A stretch of 6,768 bases of DNA from JAAFHS01 sp031396505 (lineage in GTDB: Bacteria > Pseudomonadota > Alphaproteobacteria > Rhodobacterales > Rhodobacteraceae). Position numbers and translations under genes: made by a program. Under the pieces are notes generated by a model. The model saw only the letters and a list, made by a program, of their open reading frames with translations. It did not search any database and had not been told where the DNA came from. The DNA lies in assembly GCA_031396505.1 (NCBI GenBank), contig JANNKX010000198.1, positions 1-6,768 of the forward strand, written 5' to 3'. Position 1 is the first letter of the stretch. Each line of letters starts with the position of its first letter. This document shows positions 1 to 6,381 of this stretch, piece after piece.

Positions 1-734
1 TTGGTTTCGCCGATGAAACTTGCGACAAAGCGGTTCACAGGTCGGGTGTAGATGTCGCGCGGTGTGCCGACCTGCTGCAATCGCCCGGCGCTCATCACGC
101 CAATGCGGTCTGACATGGTCAGGGCCTCTTCCTGATCGTGGGTAACGAACACAAAAGTGATGCCGGTTTCCAGTTGCAGGCGTTTGAGTTCGATCTGCAT
201 TTCCTTGCGCAGCTTCAGATCAAGCGCCGATAGCGGTTCGTCCAGCAGCAGGACCTTTGGCTGCGGTGCCAGCGCGCGCGCAAGCGCCACGCGCTGCTGC
301 TGACCACCCGACAACTGGCTGGTCTTGCGCGTGGCCATCGGCTCCATCTTGACCAGCGCCAGCATCCGGTCGGTGGTGGCCTTGATCTCGGCCTTGGGGC
401 GGCCTTGCATCAACAGGCCAAAGCCGATGTTTTCGGCCACTGTCAGATGCGGGAACAGGGCATAGCTTTGAAACACCGTGTTCACCGGGCGGCGGTTGGG
501 CGGCAGGTCGGTGATGTTTTGGCCATCAAGCAGGATGGCGCCGGATGTTGGCACATCAAAGCCCGCGATCATCCGCAGTAATGTGGTCTTGCCGCAGCCT
601 GACGGGCCAAGCAGCGTAAAGAATTCGCCCTGCCGGATATCGAGGCTGACATGATCGAGTACATTGACCGCAGTATCGCCTTGACCAAAGGTCTTGACCA
701 CATTCTGGGCCGATACGGCAATGGCATCCGTCAC
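1..734 (-). CDS. potA: Spermidine/putrescine-type ABC transporter ATP-binding protein, 3' end cut by window
   Basis: Cytoplasmic ATPase subunit that would energise import of a small solute, most likely a polyamine, by a binding-protein-dependent ABC transporter. About 244 residues are visible, containing the whole nucleotide-binding domain: Walker A GPSGCGKTT (residues 43-51), Q-loop in NTVFQSYALFPH (85-96, Q89), signature LSGGQ (141-145), Walker B VLLLDEP (161-167, catalytic E166), D-loop SALD (169-172) and switch H199 in FVTHDQEEA. The segment around the Q-loop is close to E. coli PotA. Family members run about 350-390 residues, so the C-terminal TOBE-type regulatory domain lies beyond the left edge. 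I chose the GTG start at 734 because GGGGA lies 8 nt upstream; a TTG at 740 is in frame, but the same GGGGA is too close to it. No in-frame ATG exists before the upstream stop at 783-785. The partner permeases and binding protein are not in view. Substrate class is inferred from the family; other MOI/CUT-type importers remain possible. Confidence 0.9.
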   Translation of the reverse strand, partial: MTDAIAVSAQNVVKTFGQGDTAVNVLDHVSLDIRQGEFFTLLGPSGCGKTTLLRMIAGFDVPTSGAILLDGQNITDLPPNRRPVNTVFQSYALFPHLTVAENIGFGLLMQGRPKAEIKATTDRMLALVKMEPMATRKTSQLSGGQQQRVALARALAPQPKVLLLDEPLSALDLKLRKEMQIELKRLQLETGITFVFVTHDQEEALTMSDRIGVMSAGRLQQVGTPRDIYTRPVNRFVASFIGET

Positions 735-740
735 TGGCAA

Positions 741-775
741 GTTCCCCGTTCGGCGTTCGGGAATCTCGTTCCCCG
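741..775 (-). repeat. Short repeats in the PotA-like leader that overlap its ribosome binding site
   Basis: On the minus strand the 8-mer CGGGGAAC occurs twice (775-768 and 748-741), with TTCCC (763-759) between the two copies. TTCCC can pair with the upstream GGGAA (773-769, 5-nt loop) or with the downstream GGGAA (746-742, 12-nt loop), but not both. The downstream copy contains the GGGGA taken as the Shine-Dalgarno sequence of the gene starting at 734. The arrangement is visible in the sequence; any role in translation control is inference. Confidence 0.4.
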
Positions 776-781
776 GTTTTG

Positions 782-810
782 ATCATATCAGCGGCAGTTT
801 TTTAGGCCAA
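782..810 (-). promoter_or_regulatory. Predicted sigma70-type promoter for the PotA-like gene
   Basis: Reading the minus strand, a -35 hexamer TTGGCC (810-805) is separated by exactly 17 bp from a -10 hexamer TATGAT (787-782). The -10 differs from consensus at one base and the -35 matches at four. Transcription would begin near 775-778, giving a leader of about 42 nt before the GTG at 734. It sits wholly in the gap after the amidase stop. It suggests the transporter can be expressed apart from the amidase. Predicted from sequence only. Confidence 0.5.
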
Positions 811-827
811 TGCAAGCCTTTCCTTGG

Positions 828-2291
828 TCACACAACCGCCACGGGTGCGCGACGGCGTGCCCATGGTGCGGCTTGCTCAAGTTCTGCGCACAGTGCGATC
901 AACGTCTCGTCATCGCCAAAAGCTGCCGCCAGATGAATGCCAATCGGCAGCCCGTTTTGTGACATCGCCAAGGGCACAGAGGCTGTAGGCTGCCCCGAGG
1001 CATTGAAGATGGCGCAAAACGGCGAATAGGCGAAAATACCATCCGGTCCCATGCGATAGGCCATGTAATCGTCAGTTTCATGTGCAAAGCGGCCAACCTT
1101 TGCGGGGAGTTCAGCAAGGGTGGCTGAGAGCAAGATGTCGTATCCTTGGCCCGTTTCGGGCGCAAAGAACCCGGCCATCTGCCGACCAAAGCGGTGGATT
1201 TCCCCCACGGCCTGCAAATAACGTGTGGGTGCAAGGGTCGCCGCGTAGGCGAATGCGCCGCGTCCCACGCCTTCAACCTCGTCTGCCGTTGGCGCACGGC
1301 CGCCGGTTGCCGCGGCAATGCCAAGGGCGGTGCCGACGGCGACGATATCGGTCCAGGCGCGCATCATCATCGGCACATCTGCAGCAGGGCGTGCGAGGTT
1401 CACATGATGCCCCAACCCTTCCAGCAGACGCGCGGTTGCCAAGACGCCATCGCGTACATCGGGATGAATGGCATCGCCGGTCAGTGTCGTGTCGCACAGC
1501 GCCACGCGCAGGCGGCGCGGCGGGCGGCTGATGGCGTCGGCATGGCTGCGCGCCAAGGGCGGCGCATGATAGGGCGCACCAAGGTCTGCCCCCATGCAGG
1601 CATCCAGCATGATCGCCGTATCGCGCACCGACCGTGTCAGAAATCCGTCAACCGCCATCCCGGCCCAGCCTTCGCCTGCATAGGGCCCGTCGGGCAGGCG
1701 CGCGCGCGTGGGTTTGAACCCGAACAATCCGCAGGATGACGCAGGAATGCGCACCGACCCGCCGCCATCGGATCCATGCGCCATGGCCACGATGCCTGCA
1801 GCCACGGCCGCCCCCGCCCCGCCGGACGATCCGCCCGATGTGTGGTCAAGGTGCCAGGGGTTGCGCGTGGGGCCGCCATAAACCGCACTTTCGGTCGCCG
1901 CCCCAATCCCGCCTTCCGGGCTGGTGGTGCGGCCAAAGGTGACCACGCCGGTCGCCCTAATCCGGCTGTAAATCGCGCTGTCACGTGCGTAGGTCGTATC
2001 GCGCAGCAGACGCGATCCGTTATGCGACGGAAAATCCACCGCCTCGCATCCCAGATCCTTGATCAGGAACGGCACACCCCGGAACGGCCCGCGCGGCAGG
2101 CCCGCCTTAATCGCCGCCCGCGCCACATCTTCCTGTATCAAGACCACTGCATTGATCGCAGGGTTGCGTGCTGCGACCGCAGCCAGAGCCGCATCCAGCA
2201 ATTCGTCCGCGCTTACATCACCTTTCGCGACCAGCCCCGCCAGCGCCGTTGCGTCTTCCACCCCAAGATCACCGATCATCCCATCCCCCAT
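828..2291 (-). CDS. Amidase-signature family hydrolase (NylA / 6-aminohexanoate-cyclic-dimer hydrolase-like)
   Basis: Predicted cytoplasmic C-N hydrolase of 487 residues, normal for the amidase-signature family, which hydrolyses amides with a Ser-cisSer-Lys triad. All three residues are present: Lys78 in PFLIKDL, the cis-Ser as Ser155 in TSGGSSGG (151-158), and nucleophile Ser179 in DGGGSVRIPAS (175-185). The 24-residue spacing between the two serines is the same as in mammalian FAAH. The block GSDGGGSVRIPASSCGLFG and the C-terminal stretch around FNASGQPTASVPL resemble the branch often annotated as 6-aminohexanoate-cyclic-dimer hydrolase; it does not look like a GatA. No signal peptide or membrane segment is seen. 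The start is either ATG 2291, with GAAGG only 1 nt upstream, or ATG 2279, preceded by GGGGGA at 4 nt; the shorter protein is quite possible. The gene follows the MAPEG gene by 61 nt with no terminator visible and precedes the PotA-like ATPase by 93 nt. The true substrate cannot be read from sequence. Confidence 0.93.
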   Translation of the reverse strand: MGDGMIGDLGVEDATALAGLVAKGDVSADELLDAALAAVAARNPAINAVVLIQEDVARAAIKAGLPRGPFRGVPFLIKDLGCEAVDFPSHNGSRLLRDTTYARDSAIYSRIRATGVVTFGRTTSPEGGIGAATESAVYGGPTRNPWHLDHTSGGSSGGAGAAVAAGIVAMAHGSDGGGSVRIPASSCGLFGFKPTRARLPDGPYAGEGWAGMAVDGFLTRSVRDTAIMLDACMGADLGAPYHAPPLARSHADAISRPPRRLRVALCDTTLTGDAIHPDVRDGVLATARLLEGLGHHVNLARPAADVPMMMRAWTDIVAVGTALGIAAATGGRAPTADEVEGVGRGAFAYAATLAPTRYLQAVGEIHRFGRQMAGFFAPETGQGYDILLSATLAELPAKVGRFAHETDDYMAYRMGPDGIFAYSPFCAIFNASGQPTASVPLAMSQNGLPIGIHLAAAFGDDETLIALCAELEQAAPWARRRAPVAVV

Positions 2292-2352
2292 GCCTTCAGG
2301 CGATCAAATCGCGTGCATAAGGCCATATCTAGCCAGCTTTCTTGCTGCGTGG

Positions 2353-2727
2353 TCAGAAAATGGCAGCGGCCAGTGCAAGCAGGTAAGATGAAAATGTGGC
2401 GGTCACGGCAATTGGGCGCAGGCTGTAACGGGTGCGCAGGATTGCCAGATGCCACGCATGCGCAAACCGGCCGATCAGCAGGGCCACGCCTGCCAGATGG
2501 AATAATACCCCCGGCCCGGACTGTTCTGCCAGCAAAAGCAGAAGCAGGCCCAGCGGCATGTATTCCGCGCAATTGCCCTGCGCGCGCGTCCGCACCAACA
2601 ACTCTGGCTGGCCAGCGTCACCCAGCGGGACGCGGTTGCCACGCCGGTAGACGATCACATATGCCGACAGGGCCATGAACAGCAAAACCAATGGCAGGGC
2701 ATAAAGTGCGGTGGCATGCGCGCTCAC
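2353..2727 (-). CDS. MAPEG-family integral membrane protein
   Basis: Small hydrophobic protein of 124 residues with the layout of bacterial MAPEG proteins (membrane-associated proteins in eicosanoid and glutathione metabolism). Four membrane segments can be seen, near residues 8-27, 54-69, 73-95 and 107-124. Between TM1 and TM2 is a polar loop with the family-like pattern of Arg46/Arg48, Asn52 and Glu55 followed by Pro58 (RTRAQGNCAEYMPLG). Mammalian relatives are trimeric glutathione-dependent enzymes; roles of most bacterial members, including this one, are not known. The start is GTG at 2727, which overlaps the TGA stop of pyc in the sequence GTGA. A GGAG lies 8 nt upstream, inside the pyc 3' end. 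The overlap implies co-transcription and probable translational coupling with pyc. The stop is TGA at 2355-2353. Confidence is high for a real gene and good for the family; no enzymatic activity can be assigned. Confidence 0.87.
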   Translation of the reverse strand: MSAHATALYALPLVLLFMALSAYVIVYRRGNRVPLGDAGQPELLVRTRAQGNCAEYMPLGLLLLLLAEQSGPGVLFHLAGVALLIGRFAHAWHLAILRTRYSLRPIAVTATFSSYLLALAAAIF

Positions 2728-5700
2728 GGCTCCAGCTCCACCAGCAGATCCTTGGCATCTATCTGGCTGCCCGGATTGACCAGCACCGCCTTCACCATCC
2801 CCGCCCGGTCGGCATGCAGGCCCGTTTCCATCTTCATCGCCTCGATCGTCAGCAGCAGATCGCCTGCATTCACCTTCTGCCCGACCTTGACGGCCAGTGA
2901 CGCAATACTGCCCGGCATCGGGGCCCCGATATGGGCCGGGTTCCCGTCCTGCGCCTTTGGCTTGGCAGCCGTCTTGGCCTTGACTGCGCGGTTTGGCACG
3001 CGGATCACGCGCGGCTGGCCGTTCATCTCAAAGAACACCTTCACCTCGCCGTCATCCGTGGTTTCACCCACGGCCTGCAGGCGCAATTCAAGCGTCTTGC
3101 CGGGGTCGATTTCCGCCGTGATTTCCTCGCCCGGTTCCATACCGTAAAAGAAGGTCCGGGTCGGCAGCGTGCGCACCGGGCCATACAGTTTGTGCCGCGC
3201 GCGGTAGTCCAGAAAGACCTTGGGATACATCAGGTAGCCGTTCAGATCTTCATCATCCACTGTTTCCAGCTCGTCATCATCTTCGCGCGTGGCAAGTTCG
3301 GCATTCAGCGATGTGCGCATCGCCTCAAGGTCAACCGGGGGCAGCGTGGCACCGGGGCGCGTCGTCAACGGCGTCTCGCCTTTCAGCACCTTTTGCTGAA
3401 TGCCCTTTGGCCAGCCACCATGCGGCAGGCCCAGATTGCCCTTCATCATGTCCACCACCGAATCCGGGAACGATACCTCGACGCCCGGATCCTCCACCTG
3501 CGCGCGCGTCAACCCTTGCGCCACCATGATCAGGGCCATGTCGCCGACCACCTTGGAGGATGGCGTCACCTTGACGATATCACCGAACATCGCGTTGGCA
3601 TCAGCATAGGCCTGCGCCACCTCGTGCCAGCGTTCTTCGAGGCCAAGGCTGCGGGCCTGCGCCTTGAGGTTCGTGAACTGCCCACCGGGCATTTCATGCA
3701 GGTATACCTCGGACGCGGGCGCAGGCAGTCCGCTCTCGAAGGCCGCGTATTGATTGCGCACCTGTTCCCAATAATTCGAAATCTTGCGGATCGCGGCCAT
3801 ATCAAGGCCCGTCTCGCGGTCGGTATGGCGCAATGCCTCGACGATCGATCCAAGGCAGGGTTGTGAGGTTCCGCCCGAAAACGCATCCATCGCCGCATCC
3901 ACTGCGTCCACGCCCGCATCGCACGCCGCAAGGATCGTGGCCGCCGCAGCCCCGCTGGTGTCGTGCGTGTGGAAGTGAATTGGCAGACCAACCTCTTGTT
4001 TCAACGCCTTGATCAGCACGCGCGCTGCGGCGGGCTTTAACAGCCCGGCCATATCCTTCAGGCCCAGAATATGCGCGCCTGCAGCCTTCAGTTCGATCCC
4101 GCGCGATACGTAGTATTTCAGATCATACTTGGCGCGCGCAGGGTCCAGAATATCGCCGGTATAGCAGATTGACCCTTCACAGACCTTGCCCGCATCAATC
4201 ACCGCGTCCATCGCCACGCGCATGTTTTCGACCCAGTTCAGGCTATCGAAGACACGGAACACGTCGATCCCCGTGAGTGCCGCCTGTTTGACAAAGGCCT
4301 GCACCACGTTATCGGGATAATTGGTGTAACCCACGCCATTTGATCCGCGCAGCAACATCTGTGTCATCAGATTGGGCATCGCGGCGCGCAAATCGCGCAG
4401 GCGCTGCCACGGGCATTCCTGCAAGAACCGGTAGGCCACATCGAATGTGGCCCCACCCCAGCATTCGATGGAAAACAGTTGCGGCAGGTTCGCGGCATAG
4501 GTGGGTGCCACGCGGATCATGTCGATCGATCGCATGCGCGTCGCCAACAGGGATTGGTGCCCGTCGCGCATCGTGGTGTCGGTAATCAGCACCTTCTTTT
4601 GGGCGCGCATCCAGTCAGCAACGGCTTGCGGGCCCTTTTGTTCCAACAGGTTGCGCGTGCCCATCGCCGGTTCGCCCATCAGGGCAGGCGGGCGCGGCGT
4701 TTTCACCTCGGCGGCGGGTTTCGGGCGGCCTGCGGTTTCGGGATGCCCGTTCACGGTGATGTCGGCGATATAGGTCAGGATTTTCGTGCCGCGATCCCGG
4801 CGTTTCTTGAAGGCAAAAAGATCGGGCGTCGTGTCGATGAATTTGGTCGTGTAGGTGTCGTTCAGGAAGGTCGGATGCTTTAGCAGGTTGATGACGAAAT
4901 CAATGTTCGTGGCCACCCCCCGGATGCGAAACTCGCGTAGCGCTCGATCCATCCGTGCAATCGCCTTGGCGGGCGTCTGCGCGTGCGCCGTCACTTTGAC
5001 CAGCAGACTGTCATAGTACCGCGTGATGACCCCGCCTGCATAGGCCGTGCCGCCATCAAGACGAATGCCGTTGCCGGTGGCAGAACGGTAAGCCGTCAGG
5101 CGACCATAATCGGGGATGAAATTGTTCTGCGGATCTTCCGTCGTCACCCGGCACTGCACTGCATGGCCGTTCAGTTGGATATCTTCCTGCCGCGCGATCC
5201 CTGTCGCCTCGGCAAGGGTCTTGCCTTCCTCGATCAGAATCTGGGCCTGCACGATATCGATCCCAGTGACCTCTTCGGTCACGGTATGTTCGACCTGCAC
5301 GCGCGGGTTCACTTCGATGAAATAGAACTTGTCGGTATCCATATCCATCAGGAATTCGACCGTGCCCGCGCATTCATAGCCCACATGCGCACAGATGCGG
5401 CGGCCCAGATCGCAAACCTCGGCCCGCTGTTCTGGCGTCAGATAGGGGGCAGGCGCACGTTCAACCACCTTTTGGTTGCGCCGCTGCACCGTGCAGTCGC
5501 GTTCGTAAAGGTGATAAATATTGCCATGCTTGTCGCCAAGGATCTGGACCTCCACATGGCGCGCGCGCAGGATCATCTTTTCAAGATACCCCTCGCCGTT
5601 GCCAAAGGCTGCTTCCGCCTCGCGCCGCCCTTCGCGCACTTTATCCGCCAACTCGTCCTCGGAATTGATCGGGCGCATGCCCCGCCCGCCGCCGCCCCAT

Positions 5701-6188
5701 GATGCCTTCAGCATCAGCGGATAGCCGACCTCGGCCGCCTGTTTTTTGGTCAGCGCCATGTCATCGCCCAGCACATCCGTGGCGGGGATCACCGGTACAC
5801 CCGCCGCCATCGCCACCCGCCGCGCCGATGCCTTGTCGCCAAGCGCGCGCATCGTGTCGGCCGTTGGCCCGATAAAGGTGATCCCCGCCTGATCGCAGGC
5901 GTCCACGAAATCCGGATTTTCCGACAAGAGGCCATAGCCCGGATGGATTGCATCTGCGCCCGCCATCTTGGCCACCCGGATGATTTCCGGGATCGAAAGA
6001 TACGCCCCCACAGGCGACAGCCCCTCGCCGATCCGGTAGGCCTCATCCGCCTTGAAGCGGTGCAGCGAAAGCTTGTCTTCCTCGGCATAGACGGCGACCG
6101 TCTTTTTGCCCATCTCATTGGCCGCGCGCATCACGCGAATTGCAATCTCGCCCCGGTTGGCAATCAGGATTTTCTTGAATTCGGGCAT
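2724..6188 (-). CDS. pyc: Pyruvate carboxylase, single-chain, biotin-dependent
   Basis: Converts pyruvate, bicarbonate and ATP to oxaloacetate, refilling the TCA cycle and feeding gluconeogenesis; acts in the cytoplasm, as a tetramer in known homologues. The 1154-residue length is typical. Biotin carboxylase occupies about 1-455, with the glycine-rich ATP-grasp loop at 161-172, Cys232 and Lys240 of the bicarbonate/ATP site, and Glu292, Asn294 and Arg296 in FIEVNPRVQVEH. Arg421, Arg423 and Arg466 align with the acetyl-CoA/allosteric arginines of Rhizobium etli enzyme (R427, R429, R472), suggesting acetyl-CoA activation. Carboxyltransferase spans about 531-1020, with metal ligands Asp542, Lys711 (carbamylated in homologues), His740 and His742, and catalytic Thr875. 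The biotinyl domain spans about 1085-1154, with biotin-Lys1119 in EAMKM, 35 residues from the end. Start is ATG 6188, since GGAGA lies 7 nt upstream and MPEFKKILIANRGEIAIRVM begins the family; the frame stays open to 6266 but that extension is not protein-like. Oddities are Gly543 in the usual RDAHQ motif and an acidic stretch at 969-981. The gene leads a probable pyc-MAPEG(-amidase) operon. Confidence 0.98.
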   Translation of the reverse strand: MPEFKKILIANRGEIAIRVMRAANEMGKKTVAVYAEEDKLSLHRFKADEAYRIGEGLSPVGAYLSIPEIIRVAKMAGADAIHPGYGLLSENPDFVDACDQAGITFIGPTADTMRALGDKASARRVAMAAGVPVIPATDVLGDDMALTKKQAAEVGYPLMLKASWGGGGRGMRPINSEDELADKVREGRREAEAAFGNGEGYLEKMILRARHVEVQILGDKHGNIYHLYERDCTVQRRNQKVVERAPAPYLTPEQRAEVCDLGRRICAHVGYECAGTVEFLMDMDTDKFYFIEVNPRVQVEHTVTEEVTGIDIVQAQILIEEGKTLAEATGIARQEDIQLNGHAVQCRVTTEDPQNNFIPDYGRLTAYRSATGNGIRLDGGTAYAGGVITRYYDSLLVKVTAHAQTPAKAIARMDRALREFRIRGVATNIDFVINLLKHPTFLNDTYTTKFIDTTPDLFAFKKRRDRGTKILTYIADITVNGHPETAGRPKPAAEVKTPRPPALMGEPAMGTRNLLEQKGPQAVADWMRAQKKVLITDTTMRDGHQSLLATRMRSIDMIRVAPTYAANLPQLFSIECWGGATFDVAYRFLQECPWQRLRDLRAAMPNLMTQMLLRGSNGVGYTNYPDNVVQAFVKQAALTGIDVFRVFDSLNWVENMRVAMDAVIDAGKVCEGSICYTGDILDPARAKYDLKYYVSRGIELKAAGAHILGLKDMAGLLKPAAARVLIKALKQEVGLPIHFHTHDTSGAAAATILAACDAGVDAVDAAMDAFSGGTSQPCLGSIVEALRHTDRETGLDMAAIRKISNYWEQVRNQYAAFESGLPAPASEVYLHEMPGGQFTNLKAQARSLGLEERWHEVAQAYADANAMFGDIVKVTPSSKVVGDMALIMVAQGLTRAQVEDPGVEVSFPDSVVDMMKGNLGLPHGGWPKGIQQKVLKGETPLTTRPGATLPPVDLEAMRTSLNAELATREDDDELETVDDEDLNGYLMYPKVFLDYRARHKLYGPVRTLPTRTFFYGMEPGEEITAEIDPGKTLELRLQAVGETTDDGEVKVFFEMNGQPRVIRVPNRAVKAKTAAKPKAQDGNPAHIGAPMPGSIASLAVKVGQKVNAGDLLLTIEAMKMETGLHADRAGMVKAVLVNPGSQIDAKDLLVELEP

Positions 6189-6195
6189 CGGGGCT

Positions 6196-6200
6196 TCTCC
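6196..6200 (-). promoter_or_regulatory. Ribosome binding site of pyc
   Basis: GGAGA on the minus strand ends 7 nt before the ATG at 6188. It decides the pyc start, because the open frame runs another 26 codons upstream to an ATG at 6266 where family similarity is absent. Confidence 0.8.
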
Positions 6201-6226
6201 GGTAAAGATTTGGTGACACCTTAATG

Positions 6227-6256
6227 ATGCTGCGGCGCGGCGCAATAGGCAGTCAA
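6227..6256 (-). promoter_or_regulatory. Possible pyc promoter
   Basis: On the minus strand, TTGACT (6256-6251, five of six consensus bases) is followed after 18 bp by CAGCAT (6232-6227), a weak -10 with three matches. This would place the transcript start near 6220 and give a leader of about 32 nt. The -35 is strong and the -10 poor, which would suit a promoter that needs an activator; that reading is inference. No better pair is seen in the 193-nt gap on this strand. Confidence 0.35.
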
Positions 6257-6283
6257 TCCGGCCCATGATCGGGCAATCCGATC
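6254..6283. repeat. Direct and inverted repeats upstream of pyc, candidate operator
   Basis: On the plus strand CAATCCG occurs at 6254-6260 and again at 6274-6280, exactly 20 bp apart, or about two helical turns. The first copy overlaps the TTGACT proposed as the pyc -35. A perfect inverted repeat GATCGG-GCAAT-CCGATC (6267-6283) contains the second copy. Spacing and position resemble a regulator binding region; no known operator consensus is recognised. Confidence 0.35.
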
Positions 6284-6290
6284 CGCGGCC

Positions 6291-6315
6291 ATGACAATCG
6301 CGTGACGACAGTCAT
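6291..6315. repeat. Inverted repeat ATGAC/GTCAT in the divergent intergenic region
   Basis: ATGAC (6291-6295) and GTCAT (6311-6315) form inverted half-sites whose centres are 20 bp apart, and a further TGAC lies at 6303-6306. It sits roughly midway between pyc and the divergent DUF302 gene and could serve either. Half-sites of 5 bp are short and may occur by chance. Confidence 0.2.
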
Positions 6316-6366
6316 TTCGCGGCCCGTGCCCGAAAACAGCGTGTAGGATCACGGAAGCTGCACCAG

Positions 6367-6373
6367 AGAAGGA
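6367..6373 (+). promoter_or_regulatory. Ribosome binding site of the DUF302 gene
   Basis: AGAAGGA ends 8 nt before the ATG at 6382. It abuts the alternative in-frame ATG at 6373, leaving no spacer there, so 6382 is preferred as the start. Confidence 0.7.
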
Positions 6374-6381
6374 TGTACCAG

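Noticed and set aside
556..786. Minus-strand ATG frame from 786 overlapping the PotA-like gene
   Set aside because: It runs in a different frame through the Walker A coding region and reads as non-protein-like sequence. The GTG start at 734 with GGGGA at 8 nt explains the region better.
799..819. AGGC/GCCT mini-hairpin followed by six A residues after the amidase stop on the minus strand, looking like a terminator
   Set aside because: The stem is only 4 bp and the tract on the transcribed RNA is A, not U. On the other strand the U run precedes the stem. Neither orientation makes a rho-independent terminator.
2292..2352. 61-nt gap between the MAPEG and amidase genes searched for a terminator or promoter
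   Set aside because: There is no GC stem with a U tract and no paired -35/-10 boxes. I see only the amidase ribosome binding region, so read-through from pyc is plausible but unproven.
1776..2678. Open frame of 300 codons on the plus strand across the amidase 5' end and the MAPEG gene
   Set aside because: It is antisense to two well-supported genes, has an Arg/Pro/Ala-rich low-complexity product, and has no convincing ribosome binding site.
2931..3866. Open frame of 311 codons on the plus strand, antisense to pyc
   Set aside because: It lies entirely opposite a highly conserved pyc coding region. Its product is Arg/His-rich with no recognisable domain, as expected for an antisense shadow in GC-rich DNA.
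4983..5702. Open frame of 239 codons on the plus strand opposite the biotin carboxylase domain
   Set aside because: It is a shadow of the conserved ATP-grasp coding sequence; no protein family is recognisable.
6189..6266. A 26-residue N-terminal extension of pyruvate carboxylase
   Set aside because: There is no family similarity, it crosses the proposed promoter, and a clear GGAGA at 6200-6196 serves the ATG at 6188.
6344..6349. TAGGAT as a -10 box for the DUF302 gene
   Set aside because: It is a fair -10 match, but no acceptable -35 lies 15-19 bp upstream, so I do not call a promoter.
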